From Burkholderiales bacterium UBA4657 (GTDB lineage: Bacteria; Pseudomonadota; Gammaproteobacteria; Burkholderiales; Burkholderiaceae_E): a stretch of DNA of 64,000 nucleotides. Under the pieces are notes generated by a model. That model was not told where the DNA came from and made no database searches. It worked only from the letters and a program-made list of their open reading frames with translations. Within the stretch, counting starts at the first letter, position 1. The number at the start of each line of letters is the position of its first letter. Of the stretch, positions 34,674 to 44,391 are shown one piece after another. Made by a program: the position numbers and the translations under genes. The stretch covers positions 22,106-86,105 of the forward strand of contig DHLX01000008.1 of assembly GCA_002405475.1 (NCBI GenBank). Reading direction: 5' to 3'.

Positions 34674-34715
34674 CCACTCGTCAGCGGTGTATCAATCAGC
34701 TACTGGCGCATTTAA

Positions 34716-37031
34716 TTAACGGCCACACGCATCCACAACACACAACGCAGTCATATTGACAATCCGCCTCACGGTAGAAGATGCGGTCAAAATATGCACC
34801 GGCTTGGCCGCGCCCAATAGAATGGGGCCGACGGCTACATTGTTGCTGGCAGCGGTCTTGAGCAGGTTGTAACTGATATTGGCCGCCTCCAGACTTGGAA
34901 GCACCAGCAAATTGGCATCCTGGGTTAGCGTTGAACGTGGCATCAAGGTGTGACGGTAACTGCTGTTCAAGGCGCAATCGCCATGCATTTCACCGTCAAT
35001 CTCGAGCCACGCGGCCTGGTTACGTATCAGTGCCAGCGCTTGCCGCATTTTGCTGGAAGAAGCATCGTTATGGGTACCGAAATTGGAGTGCGAAAGCAAG
35101 GCCGCCTTGGGGGTCACTCCAAGACGCTGCATTTCTTCCGCCGCCATGATACTGATTTCAGCCAGTTGCTCGGCGCTCGGATCGTAATTGACGTGCGTAT
35201 CAACCAGAAACACCTGGCGATCAGGTAGCATCAGGGCGTTCATGGCGCCGTAAGTACTTGCTCCATTTTTTAGGCCAATGACCTGGTCAATGTATTGCAA
35301 ATGTTGGGCATAAATGCCAAAGGTGCCGCAAATCATGCCATCAGCATGGCCTTTGTGAATCATCATGGCGCCAATCAGGGTATTGCGACGGCGCATTTCA
35401 ATCTTGGCGTATTGTTCAGTCACCCCCTTGCGGTCGGTCATGGCATGATAAGTCTGCCAGTAGTCACGGTAGCGTGAATCCGATTCGGTATTGACCACCT
35501 CAAAATCGACATCGGCACGCATACGCAAACCAAATTTTTCGATACGTTTGCTGATCACCGAGGGACGCCCCACCAGAATAGGTGCAGCCAGACCTTCGTC
35601 GAGCACTACTTGTACGGCGCGTAACACACGCTCGTCTTCGCCCTCGGCATAGACCATACGTTTGCTGTTCTTGGGTACTTTCTTGGCGATAGAAAACAGC
35701 GGACGCATGATGCCGCCCGAGTGATATACAAACTGCTGCAATTGTTGCGCGTAGGCCTCGTAATCGGCAACCGGCCGGGTCGCCACGCCCGACGTTTCGG
35801 CCGCTTTGGCTACCGCAGGTGCAATCTTGGAAATGAGGCGCGGGTCAAATGGTTTGGGAATAACGTAGTCAGGACCGAAACTCAGATTCTTGATGCCATA
35901 GGCTGATGCCACCACATCGCTGGCTTCCTGCCGTGCCAGTTCAGCAATGGCGTGTACTGCCGCAATTTCCATTTGCCTGGTGATGGTGGTTGCACCTGAA
36001 TCGAGCGCACCGCGGAAAATGAACGGGAAACACAAAACATTATTCACCTGATTCGGGTAGTCGGTACGCCCGGTGGCCATGATGACATCTTGTCTCACCG
36101 CCTTGACTTCATCAGGCAAAATTTCCGGAGTCGGGTTCGCCAGCGCGAAAATGATGGGGTTGGGCCCCATTTTTGCCACCATATCGGGCTTCAATACCCC
36201 ACCCGCGCTTAGGCCCAGAAAGATATCAGCCCCTTCAATGACTTCGGCCAGTGTGCGTGCCGAAGTTTCCTGGGCGAATTGCTCTTTGTCCGGGTCCATC
36301 AGCTCAGTGCGACCCTTGTAAACCACCCCCGCCAGATCGGTCAGCCAGATATTTTTTTTCGGCAGACCTAAATCAACCAGCAAATCGACGCAGGCTAACG
36401 CTGCTGCGCCAGCACCGGAAACAACCAGTTTCACCGCATCCATTTTCTTGCCCAAAATTTTCAGCGCATTGGTCATACCCGCACCCACCACAATCGCGGT
36501 ACCATGCTGGTCGTCATGAAATACGGGAATCTTCATGCGCTCGCGCAGCTTGCGTTCGACATAAAAACAATCAGGTGCCTTGATATCTTCCAGATTGATA
36601 CCACCAAAGGTCGGCTCGAGCGCTGCAATGATTTCTACCAGCTTGTCCGGGTCGCGCTCATTGATTTCAATATCAAAGACATCAATGCCGGCAAATTTTT
36701 TGAACAGAACCGCCTTGCCTTCCATCACCGGCTTGGCCGCCAGAGCGCCAATCGCCCCCAGACCCAGCACCGCTGTGCCATTCGTGACCACCGCCACCAG
36801 ATTGCCGCGCGAGGTATAGCGGTACGAGCTGGACGGATCTTTTTCAATTTCCTCACACGCAAAGGCCACACCCGGCGAGTAAGCGAGTGCCAAGTCGCGC
36901 TGGTTCGCCATGACTTTAGTCGGCGCAATCGCCAGCTTACCGGGCGTAGGAAACTCGTGATATTCGAGTGCAGCTTTGCGTAAAGCTTCTTTTTGGGCGT
37001 TATTGATAGGTGGAGTATTCTGGTCAGCCAT
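34716..37031 (-). CDS. maeB: NADP-dependent malic enzyme with phosphotransacetylase-like domain
   Basis: A 771-aa two-domain protein. Residues 1-430 are the malic enzyme: LAYSPGVAFACEEI, VFHDDQHGTAIVVGAGMTNA and the NAD(P)-binding LVVSGAGAAALACVDLLVD, decarboxylating malate to pyruvate with NADPH. Residues about 450-771 resemble phosphate acetyltransferase (MVYAEGEDERVLRAVQ, LVGRPSVISKRIEKFG, GAAKPVHILTASSTVRRIVN) and are regulatory in MaeB. Start at MADQNTPPIN is preferred over an ATG 42 nt upstream; neither has a strong ribosome site. It is divergent from an aminotransferase gene. Confidence 0.95.
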   Translation of the reverse strand: MADQNTPPINNAQKEALRKAALEYHEFPTPGKLAIAPTKVMANQRDLALAYSPGVAFACEEIEKDPSSSYRYTSRGNLVAVVTNGTAVLGLGAIGALAAKPVMEGKAVLFKKFAGIDVFDIEINERDPDKLVEIIAALEPTFGGINLEDIKAPDCFYVERKLRERMKIPVFHDDQHGTAIVVGAGMTNALKILGKKMDAVKLVVSGAGAAALACVDLLVDLGLPKKNIWLTDLAGVVYKGRTELMDPDKEQFAQETSARTLAEVIEGADIFLGLSAGGVLKPDMVAKMGPNPIIFALANPTPEILPDEVKAVRQDVIMATGRTDYPNQVNNVLCFPFIFRGALDSGATTITRQMEIAAVHAIAELARQEASDVVASAYGIKNLSFGPDYVIPKPFDPRLISKIAPAVAKAAETSGVATRPVADYEAYAQQLQQFVYHSGGIMRPLFSIAKKVPKNSKRMVYAEGEDERVLRAVQVVLDEGLAAPILVGRPSVISKRIEKFGLRMRADVDFEVVNTESDSRYRDYWQTYHAMTDRKGVTEQYAKIEMRRRNTLIGAMMIHKGHADGMICGTFGIYAQHLQYIDQVIGLKNGASTYGAMNALMLPDRQVFLVDTHVNYDPSAEQLAEISIMAAEEMQRLGVTPKAALLSHSNFGTHNDASSSKMRQALALIRNQAAWLEIDGEMHGDCALNSSYRHTLMPRSTLTQDANLLVLPSLEAANISYNLLKTAASNNVAVGPILLGAAKPVHILTASSTVRRIVNMTALCVVDACGR

Positions 37032-37138
37032 AATGGTGTATGTTAGGTGAAGCAAGTAGATAATAGAATCCACGAAGTAATGAAACTTGACGCAGGCGGA
37101 ATTGTAACCCTTTCATTCGGGTTTTCCCTTATTAACAC

Positions 37139-38335
37139 ATGATGCATTCAATTTCTCCGGCATTAGCTCACCGCCTGCGGTCGATTCAACCCTTTTTGGC
37201 CATGGAACTGGTCAAACAGGCTGACGCTCTTAAAAATGCCGGACATGACATGATTTATCTGGCGATTGGCGAACCTGATTTCACTGCTCCCGAGATAGTA
37301 CAACGAGCTGCGTACGCCGCCATGCAGCGAGGAGATACCGGTTATACCCCGGCTCTGGGTTTATGGCCTTTGCGCGAAAAAATTGCAGATTTTTATGCGC
37401 GTGCGTACGGCCTGCCTATAGACCCTAGACGAGTGGTGGTTACCGCTGGCGCTTCAGGTGCTCTATTGTTGGCCTGCGCTGCCCTGGTCGGCGCGGGCGA
37501 TGAAGTGCTGATGCCAGACCCAAGCTACCCCTGCAATCGCCACTTCGTCGCAGCATTTGACGGTATTGCCAGACTCATCGACTGCGGCCCCGAGCAAAGG
37601 TATCAGCTCAGCGCCAAGCAGGTACAACATCATTGGCAAGCCAGTACCCGGGGCGTACTTATTGCCTCACCCTCAAACCCTACCGGCACCTCGATCAGCA
37701 CTATCGAGCTGCACCAGATTATCGGGCTTGTCAAACAACGCGGCGGATTTGTTCTGGTCGATGAGATTTATCAGGGCCTGAGCTACGACGTGCCCCATTC
37801 CAGTGGAAACTACGGGTTTCCAGACTCGGCGCTGAGTCTGGACCCGGATGTGATTACGCTCAACAGTTTCTCAAAGTTTTTTTGCATGACCGGTTGGCGA
37901 CTGGGCTGGCTGGTCGTGCCCGAGTCTTTGGTCGCTGTGTTTGAAAAATTGGCGCAGAACCTGTTTATCTGCCCTTCCACCATCGCACAACACGCCGCCA
38001 TGGCGTGTTTTAGTGACGAAGCGCTGGATATTTATCAGCAAAGACGCGCCGAATTCAAACGCCGGCGCGACTTTCTGGTACCTGCTTTTGAGTCATTGGG
38101 ATTGTCAATTCCAGTACTGCCCGATGGCGCCTTTTACCTCTGGGCCGACGTACGCCAAGTGGCAGATAACAGCCAGGAACTGGCACAGCGCGCCATGCAG
38201 CAGGCGCATGTGGTTCTGGTCCCCGGGGCAGATTTTGGCCAGGCACAAACACAATATTACATACGAGCCAGCTATGCCACGGCCTTCAGCCGGTTGCAGG
38301 AAGCGGTAGATCGCCTGTCGCGACTGCTAAACTGA
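37139..38335 (+). CDS. PLP-dependent aminotransferase, class I
   Basis: A 398-aa fold-type I aminotransferase. Key sites are YLAIGEPDFTAPEIVQ, TAGASGALLLACAALV, ASPSNPTGTSIS, the acid in VLVDEIYQGLSY, and the PLP lysine in NSFSKFFCMTGWRLGWLV. The C-terminal Arg region is VLVPGADFGQAQTQYYIRAS. It resembles aspartate/alanine-type transaminases; the true substrates cannot be told. Either of two adjacent ATGs may start it. Its 3' end overlaps the convergent transglycosylase gene by 9 nt. Confidence 0.9.
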   Translation: MMHSISPALAHRLRSIQPFLAMELVKQADALKNAGHDMIYLAIGEPDFTAPEIVQRAAYAAMQRGDTGYTPALGLWPLREKIADFYARAYGLPIDPRRVVVTAGASGALLLACAALVGAGDEVLMPDPSYPCNRHFVAAFDGIARLIDCGPEQRYQLSAKQVQHHWQASTRGVLIASPSNPTGTSISTIELHQIIGLVKQRGGFVLVDEIYQGLSYDVPHSSGNYGFPDSALSLDPDVITLNSFSKFFCMTGWRLGWLVVPESLVAVFEKLAQNLFICPSTIAQHAAMACFSDEALDIYQQRRAEFKRRRDFLVPAFESLGLSIPVLPDGAFYLWADVRQVADNSQELAQRAMQQAHVVLVPGADFGQAQTQYYIRASYATAFSRLQEAVDRLSRLLN

Positions 38336-39262
38336 GCCGTCGTTCCTGGGTTCCGATAATGCGTTGCCAGCGCCCGAGCCAGGCAAGGTACCCGACGTAG
38401 CGCCCGGCTCCAAAGTCGGCACTGTACCGGTGGATAATGTTTGCGGGTCAGCCATTACGGTTTGCTGTAACACCGGAGCCCGGAACGGCAAGCCAGTTAC
38501 CGCTGCTTCAAGTCGGGCACGCTCGGTCAGTACCTTCATGCCATAGCCCGCATCATGCGCATGATCTGTCGCACCGACATAAGCCTTCAGAGCACGCTCG
38601 GTAGTACCAAACCTGTGATGCAGCTCACGCAAAATCTGGGCACCTACACGAATATTGGCAATCGGATTCAATGCTGCATTAGGACCGCCGAACTCGTCGA
38701 AACGCTCGGCGTGCACCGTGGTCATCACCTGCATCAAACCCTGAGCCCCGACCGGGCTTTCTGCGAACGGGTTCATGCTGGACTCAATACTCATTACTGC
38801 CAGAATGAGCAGGGGATCGAGCTTGAGCTCAGCTCCGGTGCGGTAAGCCTCCGAGACAATACCGGCTATGGCATCGGGCGCTAGTCGGTACTTACGCGCA
38901 AGAAACGTGGCTGCCGCTCGCTGCTCTTTTGAAAGCTCGTCAAATTTAACTACTGGAACCCCGACCAACAAAGCCGCTGGCAAATCCATATCCATACCGG
39001 AAATCGTAGCCGCCTCATCCGTCATGGCAGCCAACTCGGCAGCCAGTGCCAAACTAACCGCTCCCATGCTGGAAAAAGATTCAGCCGCGGCACGTTTTGC
39101 AGCCTTCTGGAATTCTTGTTGGGTCAGCAGTAATACCGCCAGGGTAATAGCTGCAATGCCTGTCAGCAACAGGCTACGGCTTAGTCCAATACGCAGGCCA
39201 ACGAGCAAGTCGCGGCCTATTATCTCTCGCGCCTGTAATATGCGCTCAATGAATAGTTTCAT
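38327..39262 (-). CDS. Membrane-anchored lytic transglycosylase, SLT family
   Basis: A 311-aa protein with an N-terminal membrane helix (about residues 24-47) and a C-terminal lytic transglycosylase domain: LAVMSIESSMNPFAESPVGA carries the catalytic Glu, followed by QGLMQVM and the ALNPIANIRVGAQIL block. It cleaves peptidoglycan glycan strands from the periplasmic side. The C-terminus is a Pro/Gly/Thr-rich tail. The start at 39262 has a GGAGG site; an ATG 24 nt upstream is less likely. It ends inside the aminotransferase 3' end. The 341-nt upstream region is described separately. Confidence 0.9.
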   Translation of the reverse strand: MKLFIERILQAREIIGRDLLVGLRIGLSRSLLLTGIAAITLAVLLLTQQEFQKAAKRAAAESFSSMGAVSLALAAELAAMTDEAATISGMDMDLPAALLVGVPVVKFDELSKEQRAAATFLARKYRLAPDAIAGIVSEAYRTGAELKLDPLLILAVMSIESSMNPFAESPVGAQGLMQVMTTVHAERFDEFGGPNAALNPIANIRVGAQILRELHHRFGTTERALKAYVGATDHAHDAGYGMKVLTERARLEAAVTGLPFRAPVLQQTVMADPQTLSTGTVPTLEPGATSGTLPGSGAGNALSEPRNDGSV

Positions 39263-39602
39263 AGAAACCTCCTTACTGCGCTTCACATCCTATACATCAG
39301 GACGTTGTTCACATTGGGTCGGTGCTAAACCCTATGGTGCTATTGCATGGGTTTAGCGCTAGTTTCGGCGCATACCAGTTGTGCATGTGCCAGTGACGAG
39401 CTTGTGGTGATATAGGTGCTCTGTCGAATAAAATCTTTGCAGCTTTGCTGCATTGCGGCACGAAGTTTAAGCGCAGAATGGTTTCTGGTCAACCTGAAAA
39501 CATCACAAATTTGATGCAAAACGTGACGGTGTTAAAAAAGTTAAATTGTCTGTTTTTATATATTAGTCAATGACTTATCAAAGATAATCGAGAAAAAATA
39601 TT
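39263..39602. other. 340-nt intergenic region between transglycosylase and ubiD
   Basis: No coding frame worth calling. It should hold the divergent promoters of the two flanking genes. The ubiD-proximal third is A/T-rich (TTTTTATATATTAG near 39553) and may contain the promoter, but no -35/-10 pair with good spacing stands out. The only strong structure is the inverted repeat at 39324-39357. Nothing else was recognised. Confidence 0.6.
39324..39357. repeat. 9-bp perfect inverted repeat in the transglycosylase/ubiD gap
   Basis: GCTAAACCC (39324-39332) and GGGTTTAGC (39349-39357) are exact inverse complements. The stem can be extended inward by ATG/CAT with one bulged T. No T-run follows on either strand. 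It could be a regulatory RNA structure or an operator; no family match was recognised. Confidence 0.45.
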
Positions 39603-41132
39603 ATGAAATATCGTGATTTACGTGATTTTTTGCACCAACTGGAACGACAGCAATCCCTGAAAAGAGTGTTTCATACGGTGTCGCCGGTTCTGGAAATGAC
39701 CGAGATCAGCGACCGTGTATTGCGCCAACAAGGACCGGCCCTGCTATTTGAAAAACCGCTCGGCTACGATATTCCGGTTTTGTGTAATTTGTTCGGGACC
39801 CCGGAGCGTGTCGCCTGGGGCATGGGTGCGGACTCGGTACATGAGCTGCGTGATATTGGCCGACTGCTGGGCGCCTTGAAAGAGCCTGAGCCGCCTAAAA
39901 ACTGGAGCGAGCTGGGCAAGCTGGGTAGCCTGATCAAGGCAGTGTGGGACATGAAACCCGCAGTACAAAAAAATGGAGCCTGCCAGGAACTGGTGTGGGA
40001 AGGGTCGGCTGTTGATTTACATAAACTGCCATTACAAACCTGCTGGCCCGAAGATGCTGCACCGTTATTGACCTGGGGTCTGACGGTAACCCGCGGCCCA
40101 CATAAAAAACGCCAGAATCTGGGTATTTATCGGCAACAATTGATCAGCCATAACCAGCTCATCATGCGCTGGCTGGCGCACCGTGGCGGGGCACTGGACT
40201 TCCGTGACTTTCGTTTGCAGTATCCGGGACAAAAATTTCCACTGGCAGTCGCTTTGGGCACCGATCCGGCCACCTTGCTAGGAGCGGTCACACCAGTGCC
40301 CGATACCCTGTCGGAATACCAGTTCGCCGGCCTATTGCGTGGCAGTAAAACCGAGCTGGTCAATTGTCTGGGCAACGATCTGCAAGTACCTGCTACGGCA
40401 GAAATTGTGCTTGAGGGCTATATTAGCCCAGCCGATGACAAACTGGATTGCCGTACCGATATGGGCGTGCCACTGAAAAATATTGATGGCTATGAACACG
40501 CGCTCGAAGGTCCGTTTGGGGATCACACCGGCTATTACAACGAACAAGACTGGTTTCCAGTTTTTACGGTCGAGCGCATCACCATGCGGCACAATCCGAT
40601 TTATCACAGCACCTACACCGGCAAGCCACCGGATGAACCGGCGATTTTAGGCGTGGCGCTCAATGAAGTATTCGTGCCAATTCTGCAAAAACAATTCCCG
40701 GAAATTGCCGATTTCTATTTGCCTGCTGAAGGCTGTTCATATCGCATGGCGATTGTGGCGCTGAAAAAGAGCTACCCCGGTCATGCCAAGCGTGTCATGT
40801 TCGGAGTTTGGAGTTTCTTACGCCAGTTCATGTACACCAAGTTCATCGTCGTCGTCGATGACGATATTGACATACGCGACTGGAAGGAGGTGATCTGGGC
40901 CATTACCACCCGGGTTGACCCGGTGCGCGATACGGTCATGGTCGAGAACACGCCGATTGATTATCTGGACTTTGCCTCGCCAGTGTCAGGGCTGGGTAGC
41001 AAAATGGGACTGGACGCAACGCATAAATGGCCAGGAGAAACCCAGCGCGAGTGGGGGCGTGCCATTAGCATGCGTCCCGACATCAAACAACGTGTCGATA
41101 CTCTGTGGTCTGAGATGGGGCTGGACAAGTAG
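39603..41132 (+). CDS. ubiD: 4-hydroxy-3-polyprenylbenzoate decarboxylase
   Basis: A 509-aa prenylated-FMN-dependent decarboxylase of ubiquinone synthesis. MKYRDLRDFLHQLERQ is the usual UbiD start; LPLQTCWPEDAAPLLTWGL, NLGIYRQQLISHNQLIMRW, EGPFGDHTGYYN and FIVVVDDDIDIRDW are conserved family blocks holding the metal/flavin site. Length matches. The partner flavin prenyltransferase ubiX is not in the window. It is convergent with dacB (stop codons 2 nt apart). Confidence 0.96.
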   Translation: MKYRDLRDFLHQLERQQSLKRVFHTVSPVLEMTEISDRVLRQQGPALLFEKPLGYDIPVLCNLFGTPERVAWGMGADSVHELRDIGRLLGALKEPEPPKNWSELGKLGSLIKAVWDMKPAVQKNGACQELVWEGSAVDLHKLPLQTCWPEDAAPLLTWGLTVTRGPHKKRQNLGIYRQQLISHNQLIMRWLAHRGGALDFRDFRLQYPGQKFPLAVALGTDPATLLGAVTPVPDTLSEYQFAGLLRGSKTELVNCLGNDLQVPATAEIVLEGYISPADDKLDCRTDMGVPLKNIDGYEHALEGPFGDHTGYYNEQDWFPVFTVERITMRHNPIYHSTYTGKPPDEPAILGVALNEVFVPILQKQFPEIADFYLPAEGCSYRMAIVALKKSYPGHAKRVMFGVWSFLRQFMYTKFIVVVDDDIDIRDWKEVIWAITTRVDPVRDTVMVENTPIDYLDFASPVSGLGSKMGLDATHKWPGETQREWGRAISMRPDIKQRVDTLWSEMGLDK

Positions 41133-41134
41133 AC

Positions 41135-42574
41135 CTACAGTGCCTGAACCCAAGCCAGCAAGGCATCATGTACCGGCTGTGCAGCGGGTGCCTTGGGCGA
41201 ATTGATGATCGAGACAACCACATAGCGTCGGCCACTGGCAGATAGCACGTAGCCAGCTACGGCACGCACGTCGGTCAGTGTGCCGGTTTTAATATGCGCC
41301 ATGCCCTGTACTGGGCTACTATTCAGACGACGGCGCATGGTACCGTCAACCCCCACAATCGGCAGTGAGGCCATGAACTCTGGCATGGTCGGACTTCTAT
41401 AAGCCAGCAGCAACATTTTCCCCAAACTCGCAGCGCTAAAGCGCTCGCTACGCGACAGCCCGGAACCATTCTCTAGCACCAGAGTGCTAGTGTCGATACC
41501 CTTGCCAGTCAGCCAATGCTTGACAGCAATGGCACTATGCTCGGCCTGCCCAGCTCTGGCCGTACGCTCAGGCATGGCCGGTTCGACCGACAGGCTGAGA
41601 AATACCTGCCTCGCCATGACGTTGTTCGACACTTTATTAACGTCACGAATGATGTCCGCCAAAACAGGTGATTGCAGTTCATACATTACTCGGGCATCGG
41701 TGGGCACGATATCTGATCGGACTCTGAAATCACGACTGAGTTTACCGCCTGACTCACGCCATAAGGCTGACCAGAGGGTAGCCAGATATTCATCAGCATC
41801 ATAAAGACTGACGAACCAGGCACGTGGGCCGCAGCTACGTGGATATTGACCACTGATCGTTAAGCGTAAAGGATTGGATAAATCGAATTTCAAACCATTA
41901 CGCCAATTGAGCGGGCACGTGTCATCGGTTAACTTAATATTGGTTCTTATCGTGACCCGGGCTGGGGATGGGTCAAGACTAACACCGACTGTATCAGTCT
42001 GTGGCCAGAAATGAATGGCGGTGGATTTGAAATTCACCAGAAAAGCATCGGGTGCGGTGTTATACGCACGATTGACCTCTCCGTCGAACTGTCCCGCTTG
42101 ATCAGCAGGCAGATCAAACAGGCTGCGGTCTACTACCAGCCCGCCACGCAAATCTTGTAGACCTTGAGCACGTAGCGCACGTATGACCAGCCACAAATGT
42201 TGCTGTAACAAACGCGGGTCACCACCGCCACGAATAAATAATGGGCCGGTCACTACGCCTTGATTATGGGCACCAGAAAGCAAGAACTGCGTACGCCAGG
42301 TATAGGCGGGTCCCAGCAATTCGAGTGCGGCATAAGTCGTCACCAGTTTAATGACCGAAGCCGGGTTCTGCGCTTGCCGTGCCTGAAAGTCGAGTACTGG
42401 CTGTACCGCATCGACTGGTTGTATAAAAAAACTGACGGCATCAGGACTCAAACCAGCCTGAGTCAGGCTTTCACGTAAAGCAGCAGGTAGCGTAGCAAAG
42501 CTGGTCTGGGCGGATGCCGGCATCAGAGAAATGAGACTGACCAGAACAGCCAGGCATAAAAGTGTACGTGACAT
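41135..42574 (-). CDS. dacB: D-alanyl-D-alanine carboxypeptidase/endopeptidase (PBP4 type)
   Basis: A 479-aa periplasmic class C penicillin-binding protein that trims or cleaves peptidoglycan crosslinks. A signal peptide of about 22 residues ends ASA before QTS. Active-site motifs are in order: SxxK in NPASVIKLVTTYAALE, SxN in VSNNVMARQ and KTG in HIKTGTLTDVRAVAGY. The large insert between the first two motifs is typical of DacB. A perfect CRP-type palindrome lies 50 nt upstream of its start, in the gap shared with the divergent DUF1631 gene. Confidence 0.94.
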   Translation of the reverse strand: MSRTLLCLAVLVSLISLMPASAQTSFATLPAALRESLTQAGLSPDAVSFFIQPVDAVQPVLDFQARQAQNPASVIKLVTTYAALELLGPAYTWRTQFLLSGAHNQGVVTGPLFIRGGGDPRLLQQHLWLVIRALRAQGLQDLRGGLVVDRSLFDLPADQAGQFDGEVNRAYNTAPDAFLVNFKSTAIHFWPQTDTVGVSLDPSPARVTIRTNIKLTDDTCPLNWRNGLKFDLSNPLRLTISGQYPRSCGPRAWFVSLYDADEYLATLWSALWRESGGKLSRDFRVRSDIVPTDARVMYELQSPVLADIIRDVNKVSNNVMARQVFLSLSVEPAMPERTARAGQAEHSAIAVKHWLTGKGIDTSTLVLENGSGLSRSERFSAASLGKMLLLAYRSPTMPEFMASLPIVGVDGTMRRRLNSSPVQGMAHIKTGTLTDVRAVAGYVLSASGRRYVVVSIINSPKAPAAQPVHDALLAWVQAL

Positions 42575-42623
42575 AAAACAGCTTTCTCCCTACCCTGCCT
42601 GGGCAAAAGTTTCAGTCTAATTT

Positions 42624-42639
42624 TGTGAATTTCATCACA
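42624..42639. promoter_or_regulatory. Perfect CRP-type binding site between dacB and the DUF1631 gene
   Basis: TGTGA-ATTTCA-TCACA matches the CRP half-sites fully, like the site before pilG. It is 50 bp from the dacB ATG and 165 bp from the DUF1631 ATG. A TTGACC -35 candidate starts 22 bp to the right, which favours action on the DUF1631 side; no good -10 was found on the dacB side. Confidence 0.65.
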
Positions 42640-42660
42640 GCAAATGACACTTTTGCACTA

Positions 42661-42690
42661 TTGACCCTCACAGAAATGACTAATCATAAA
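42661..42690 (+). promoter_or_regulatory. Candidate promoter of the DUF1631 gene
   Basis: TTGACC (one mismatch to the -35 consensus) and CATAAA (-10, two mismatches) are 18 bp apart. The predicted start near 42697 puts the CRP-type site at about -65. A leader of about 108 nt would follow, containing the inverted repeat at 42714-42745. Confidence 0.4.
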
Positions 42691-42713
42691 CCTTGGGGAT
42701 CTGGGTTTCCAAT

Positions 42714-42745
42714 CGGTACGCGCTGATGCTACCAGTACCGTACCG
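42714..42745 (+). repeat. 7-bp inverted repeat in the DUF1631 leader
   Basis: CGGTACG (42714-42720) and CGTACCG (42739-42745) are inverse complements with an 18-nt loop. They would form a hairpin in the leader RNA. No T-run follows. Role unknown. Confidence 0.3.
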
Positions 42746-42804
42746 GCAACCCTAACGAACAATAACCAGCGTGCGGAAAATTATAGCCAGACTCATTCGT
42801 CACT

Positions 42805-44391
42805 ATGTCAACCAATGCTAGCAACAAAGCTGTCAACCATCTTGGCACCGCAGTCGCGAGCTCAGATCAGCTGACTGTGGCAAATGCGTTTCTGGAACGC
42901 TACGCGCGCTATCGTGCTACCCGACCTGAAGAACTGCTGGGTCGGGTCAATCGGGCTCCGTTAGATACTTTTTTGCCTCCCGGTAGCATGCCGCTGATTG
43001 AGCTGCTGCCAACCCTGCTGCCCAATTCCGAGAGCACAGCCGCTACTATCGGTGGCATGGTCTGCGTCCCCCTGCAAGACCTCAACATACTGTATCAAGT
43101 ACGGGATAATGCCAAGTGCTGCGGCGTCAGTCACGATGAAGAATTGCTGACGGAACTATTGGCGCTGATCTTTGACCGTATTTTTCAAGACCGGCTGGTA
43201 CCTGATCTGATTAAACGTATGCTCGCACAGCTGCAAGTACCTGTCCTGAAAGCGATGCTGCTGGATCGAAGCCTGATAGCACAGCCGGGTCATCCTGTAC
43301 GACAACTGCTTGATATCATTGCAGAAACAGCTAGTGGACGCTCGGATGTAGATGATATAGACAGTGACTACTGCCAACTCATCAAAGGCGTGGTTAACGA
43401 CATCGAATTGCATTCTGACACCGGGCTTGCACTCTTTACGGACGCGATCAGACAGATTGACGAGCTCAATCGGCAAACATGGACGCGAGAATCAAAACGC
43501 CATGAAACGGCAATAGCCTTGTTACAAGACAAGGAAAGACGCGAAATTATCGAGGTACAGCTGTCCATGCATCTGCGTGATGCAATCTCAGGAATAGAGT
43601 TACACGAACAGGTCAGAGAATTTTTACTATCCCCCTGGTATCAGGTACTACTGAAAAACTATCTGAACCATGACCGTGCCAGTACCGTGCCCACCTTGAA
43701 AAATACCATCACCGACCTGGTATGGAGTGTGCAGCCCAAAATCAGTCTACAGGAGCGACAGCGCCTGGCGCAGATGCTGCCTCTCCTGCTAAATACTCTG
43801 CGCCAAGGGCTCACCAGCATAAACTGGCCACGTAACCAGCAGGATGCCTTTTTGGCACTGCTGATGGATCTGCATACCTCGGGCATGCATGCTGACGCCA
43901 GAACCGAATGGCAGGATCAGGCTTTCAAACTGTTTGAAGCACGAATATCAAGTCTGCCGAACAACCTGGAACCCGATCCGGATCGCCCTGGTTTTTCTGC
44001 CGAATCAGTCGACATTTCCCCGCGCGAACTCGAAATTCTGCTACGCGAGGAGCGTATCCTCGTACTGGTGGCACACCCGCCGCTGGATGCCCATCCGCCT
44101 GCCGTACTGGGTCTATCACGGGTAGAGGCAGGAGATACAGTGGCCCAACTACAACCCAGCACATGGATAGAATTCCTGCAGGATGGTCAGACCAGACTGC
44201 TCAAGCTGCGTTGGGTCAGTCCAATGCGTACCTTGCTGCTGTTTACCGATGGCGCGGGCGAATATTCGATACTCTTTACCCCGGAAGTTTTGCGTGCCCA
44301 TCTGGAAAATCACACAGCTTCGATACTGGGACAGCAGGGTTTGACCGGACGTGTTCTAGCGTCTATTGAAGCAAGTATGGCTAGCCCTTGA
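42805..44391 (+). CDS. DUF1631 family protein
   Basis: A 528-aa soluble, mainly helical protein. The block FDRIFQDRLVPDLIKRMLAQ, then LQVPVLKAMLLD and GHPVRQLLDIIAE, is typical of DUF1631. Charged helical segments follow (RESKRHETAIALLQDKERRE). A C-terminal domain from about residue 420 (WIEFLQDG, LKLRWVSPMRTLLLFTDGAG) resembles a small beta-barrel like those of PilZ-linked proteins. Usual family members are longer (about 700 residues or more), so this looks like a compact version. Function is unknown; the PilZ-like reading hints at c-di-GMP but is unproven. oxyR begins 33 nt after its stop. Confidence 0.8.
   Translation: MSTNASNKAVNHLGTAVASSDQLTVANAFLERYARYRATRPEELLGRVNRAPLDTFLPPGSMPLIELLPTLLPNSESTAATIGGMVCVPLQDLNILYQVRDNAKCCGVSHDEELLTELLALIFDRIFQDRLVPDLIKRMLAQLQVPVLKAMLLDRSLIAQPGHPVRQLLDIIAETASGRSDVDDIDSDYCQLIKGVVNDIELHSDTGLALFTDAIRQIDELNRQTWTRESKRHETAIALLQDKERREIIEVQLSMHLRDAISGIELHEQVREFLLSPWYQVLLKNYLNHDRASTVPTLKNTITDLVWSVQPKISLQERQRLAQMLPLLLNTLRQGLTSINWPRNQQDAFLALLMDLHTSGMHADARTEWQDQAFKLFEARISSLPNNLEPDPDRPGFSAESVDISPRELEILLREERILVLVAHPPLDAHPPAVLGLSRVEAGDTVAQLQPSTWIEFLQDGQTRLLKLRWVSPMRTLLLFTDGAGEYSILFTPEVLRAHLENHTASILGQQGLTGRVLASIEASMASP

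Noticed and set aside
37106..37131. AACCC/GGGTT hairpin followed by TTTTCCC before the aminotransferase gene
   Set aside because: Only 5 bp of stem with an interrupted T-run, in a divergent promoter region with no leader peptide; an attenuator cannot be supported.
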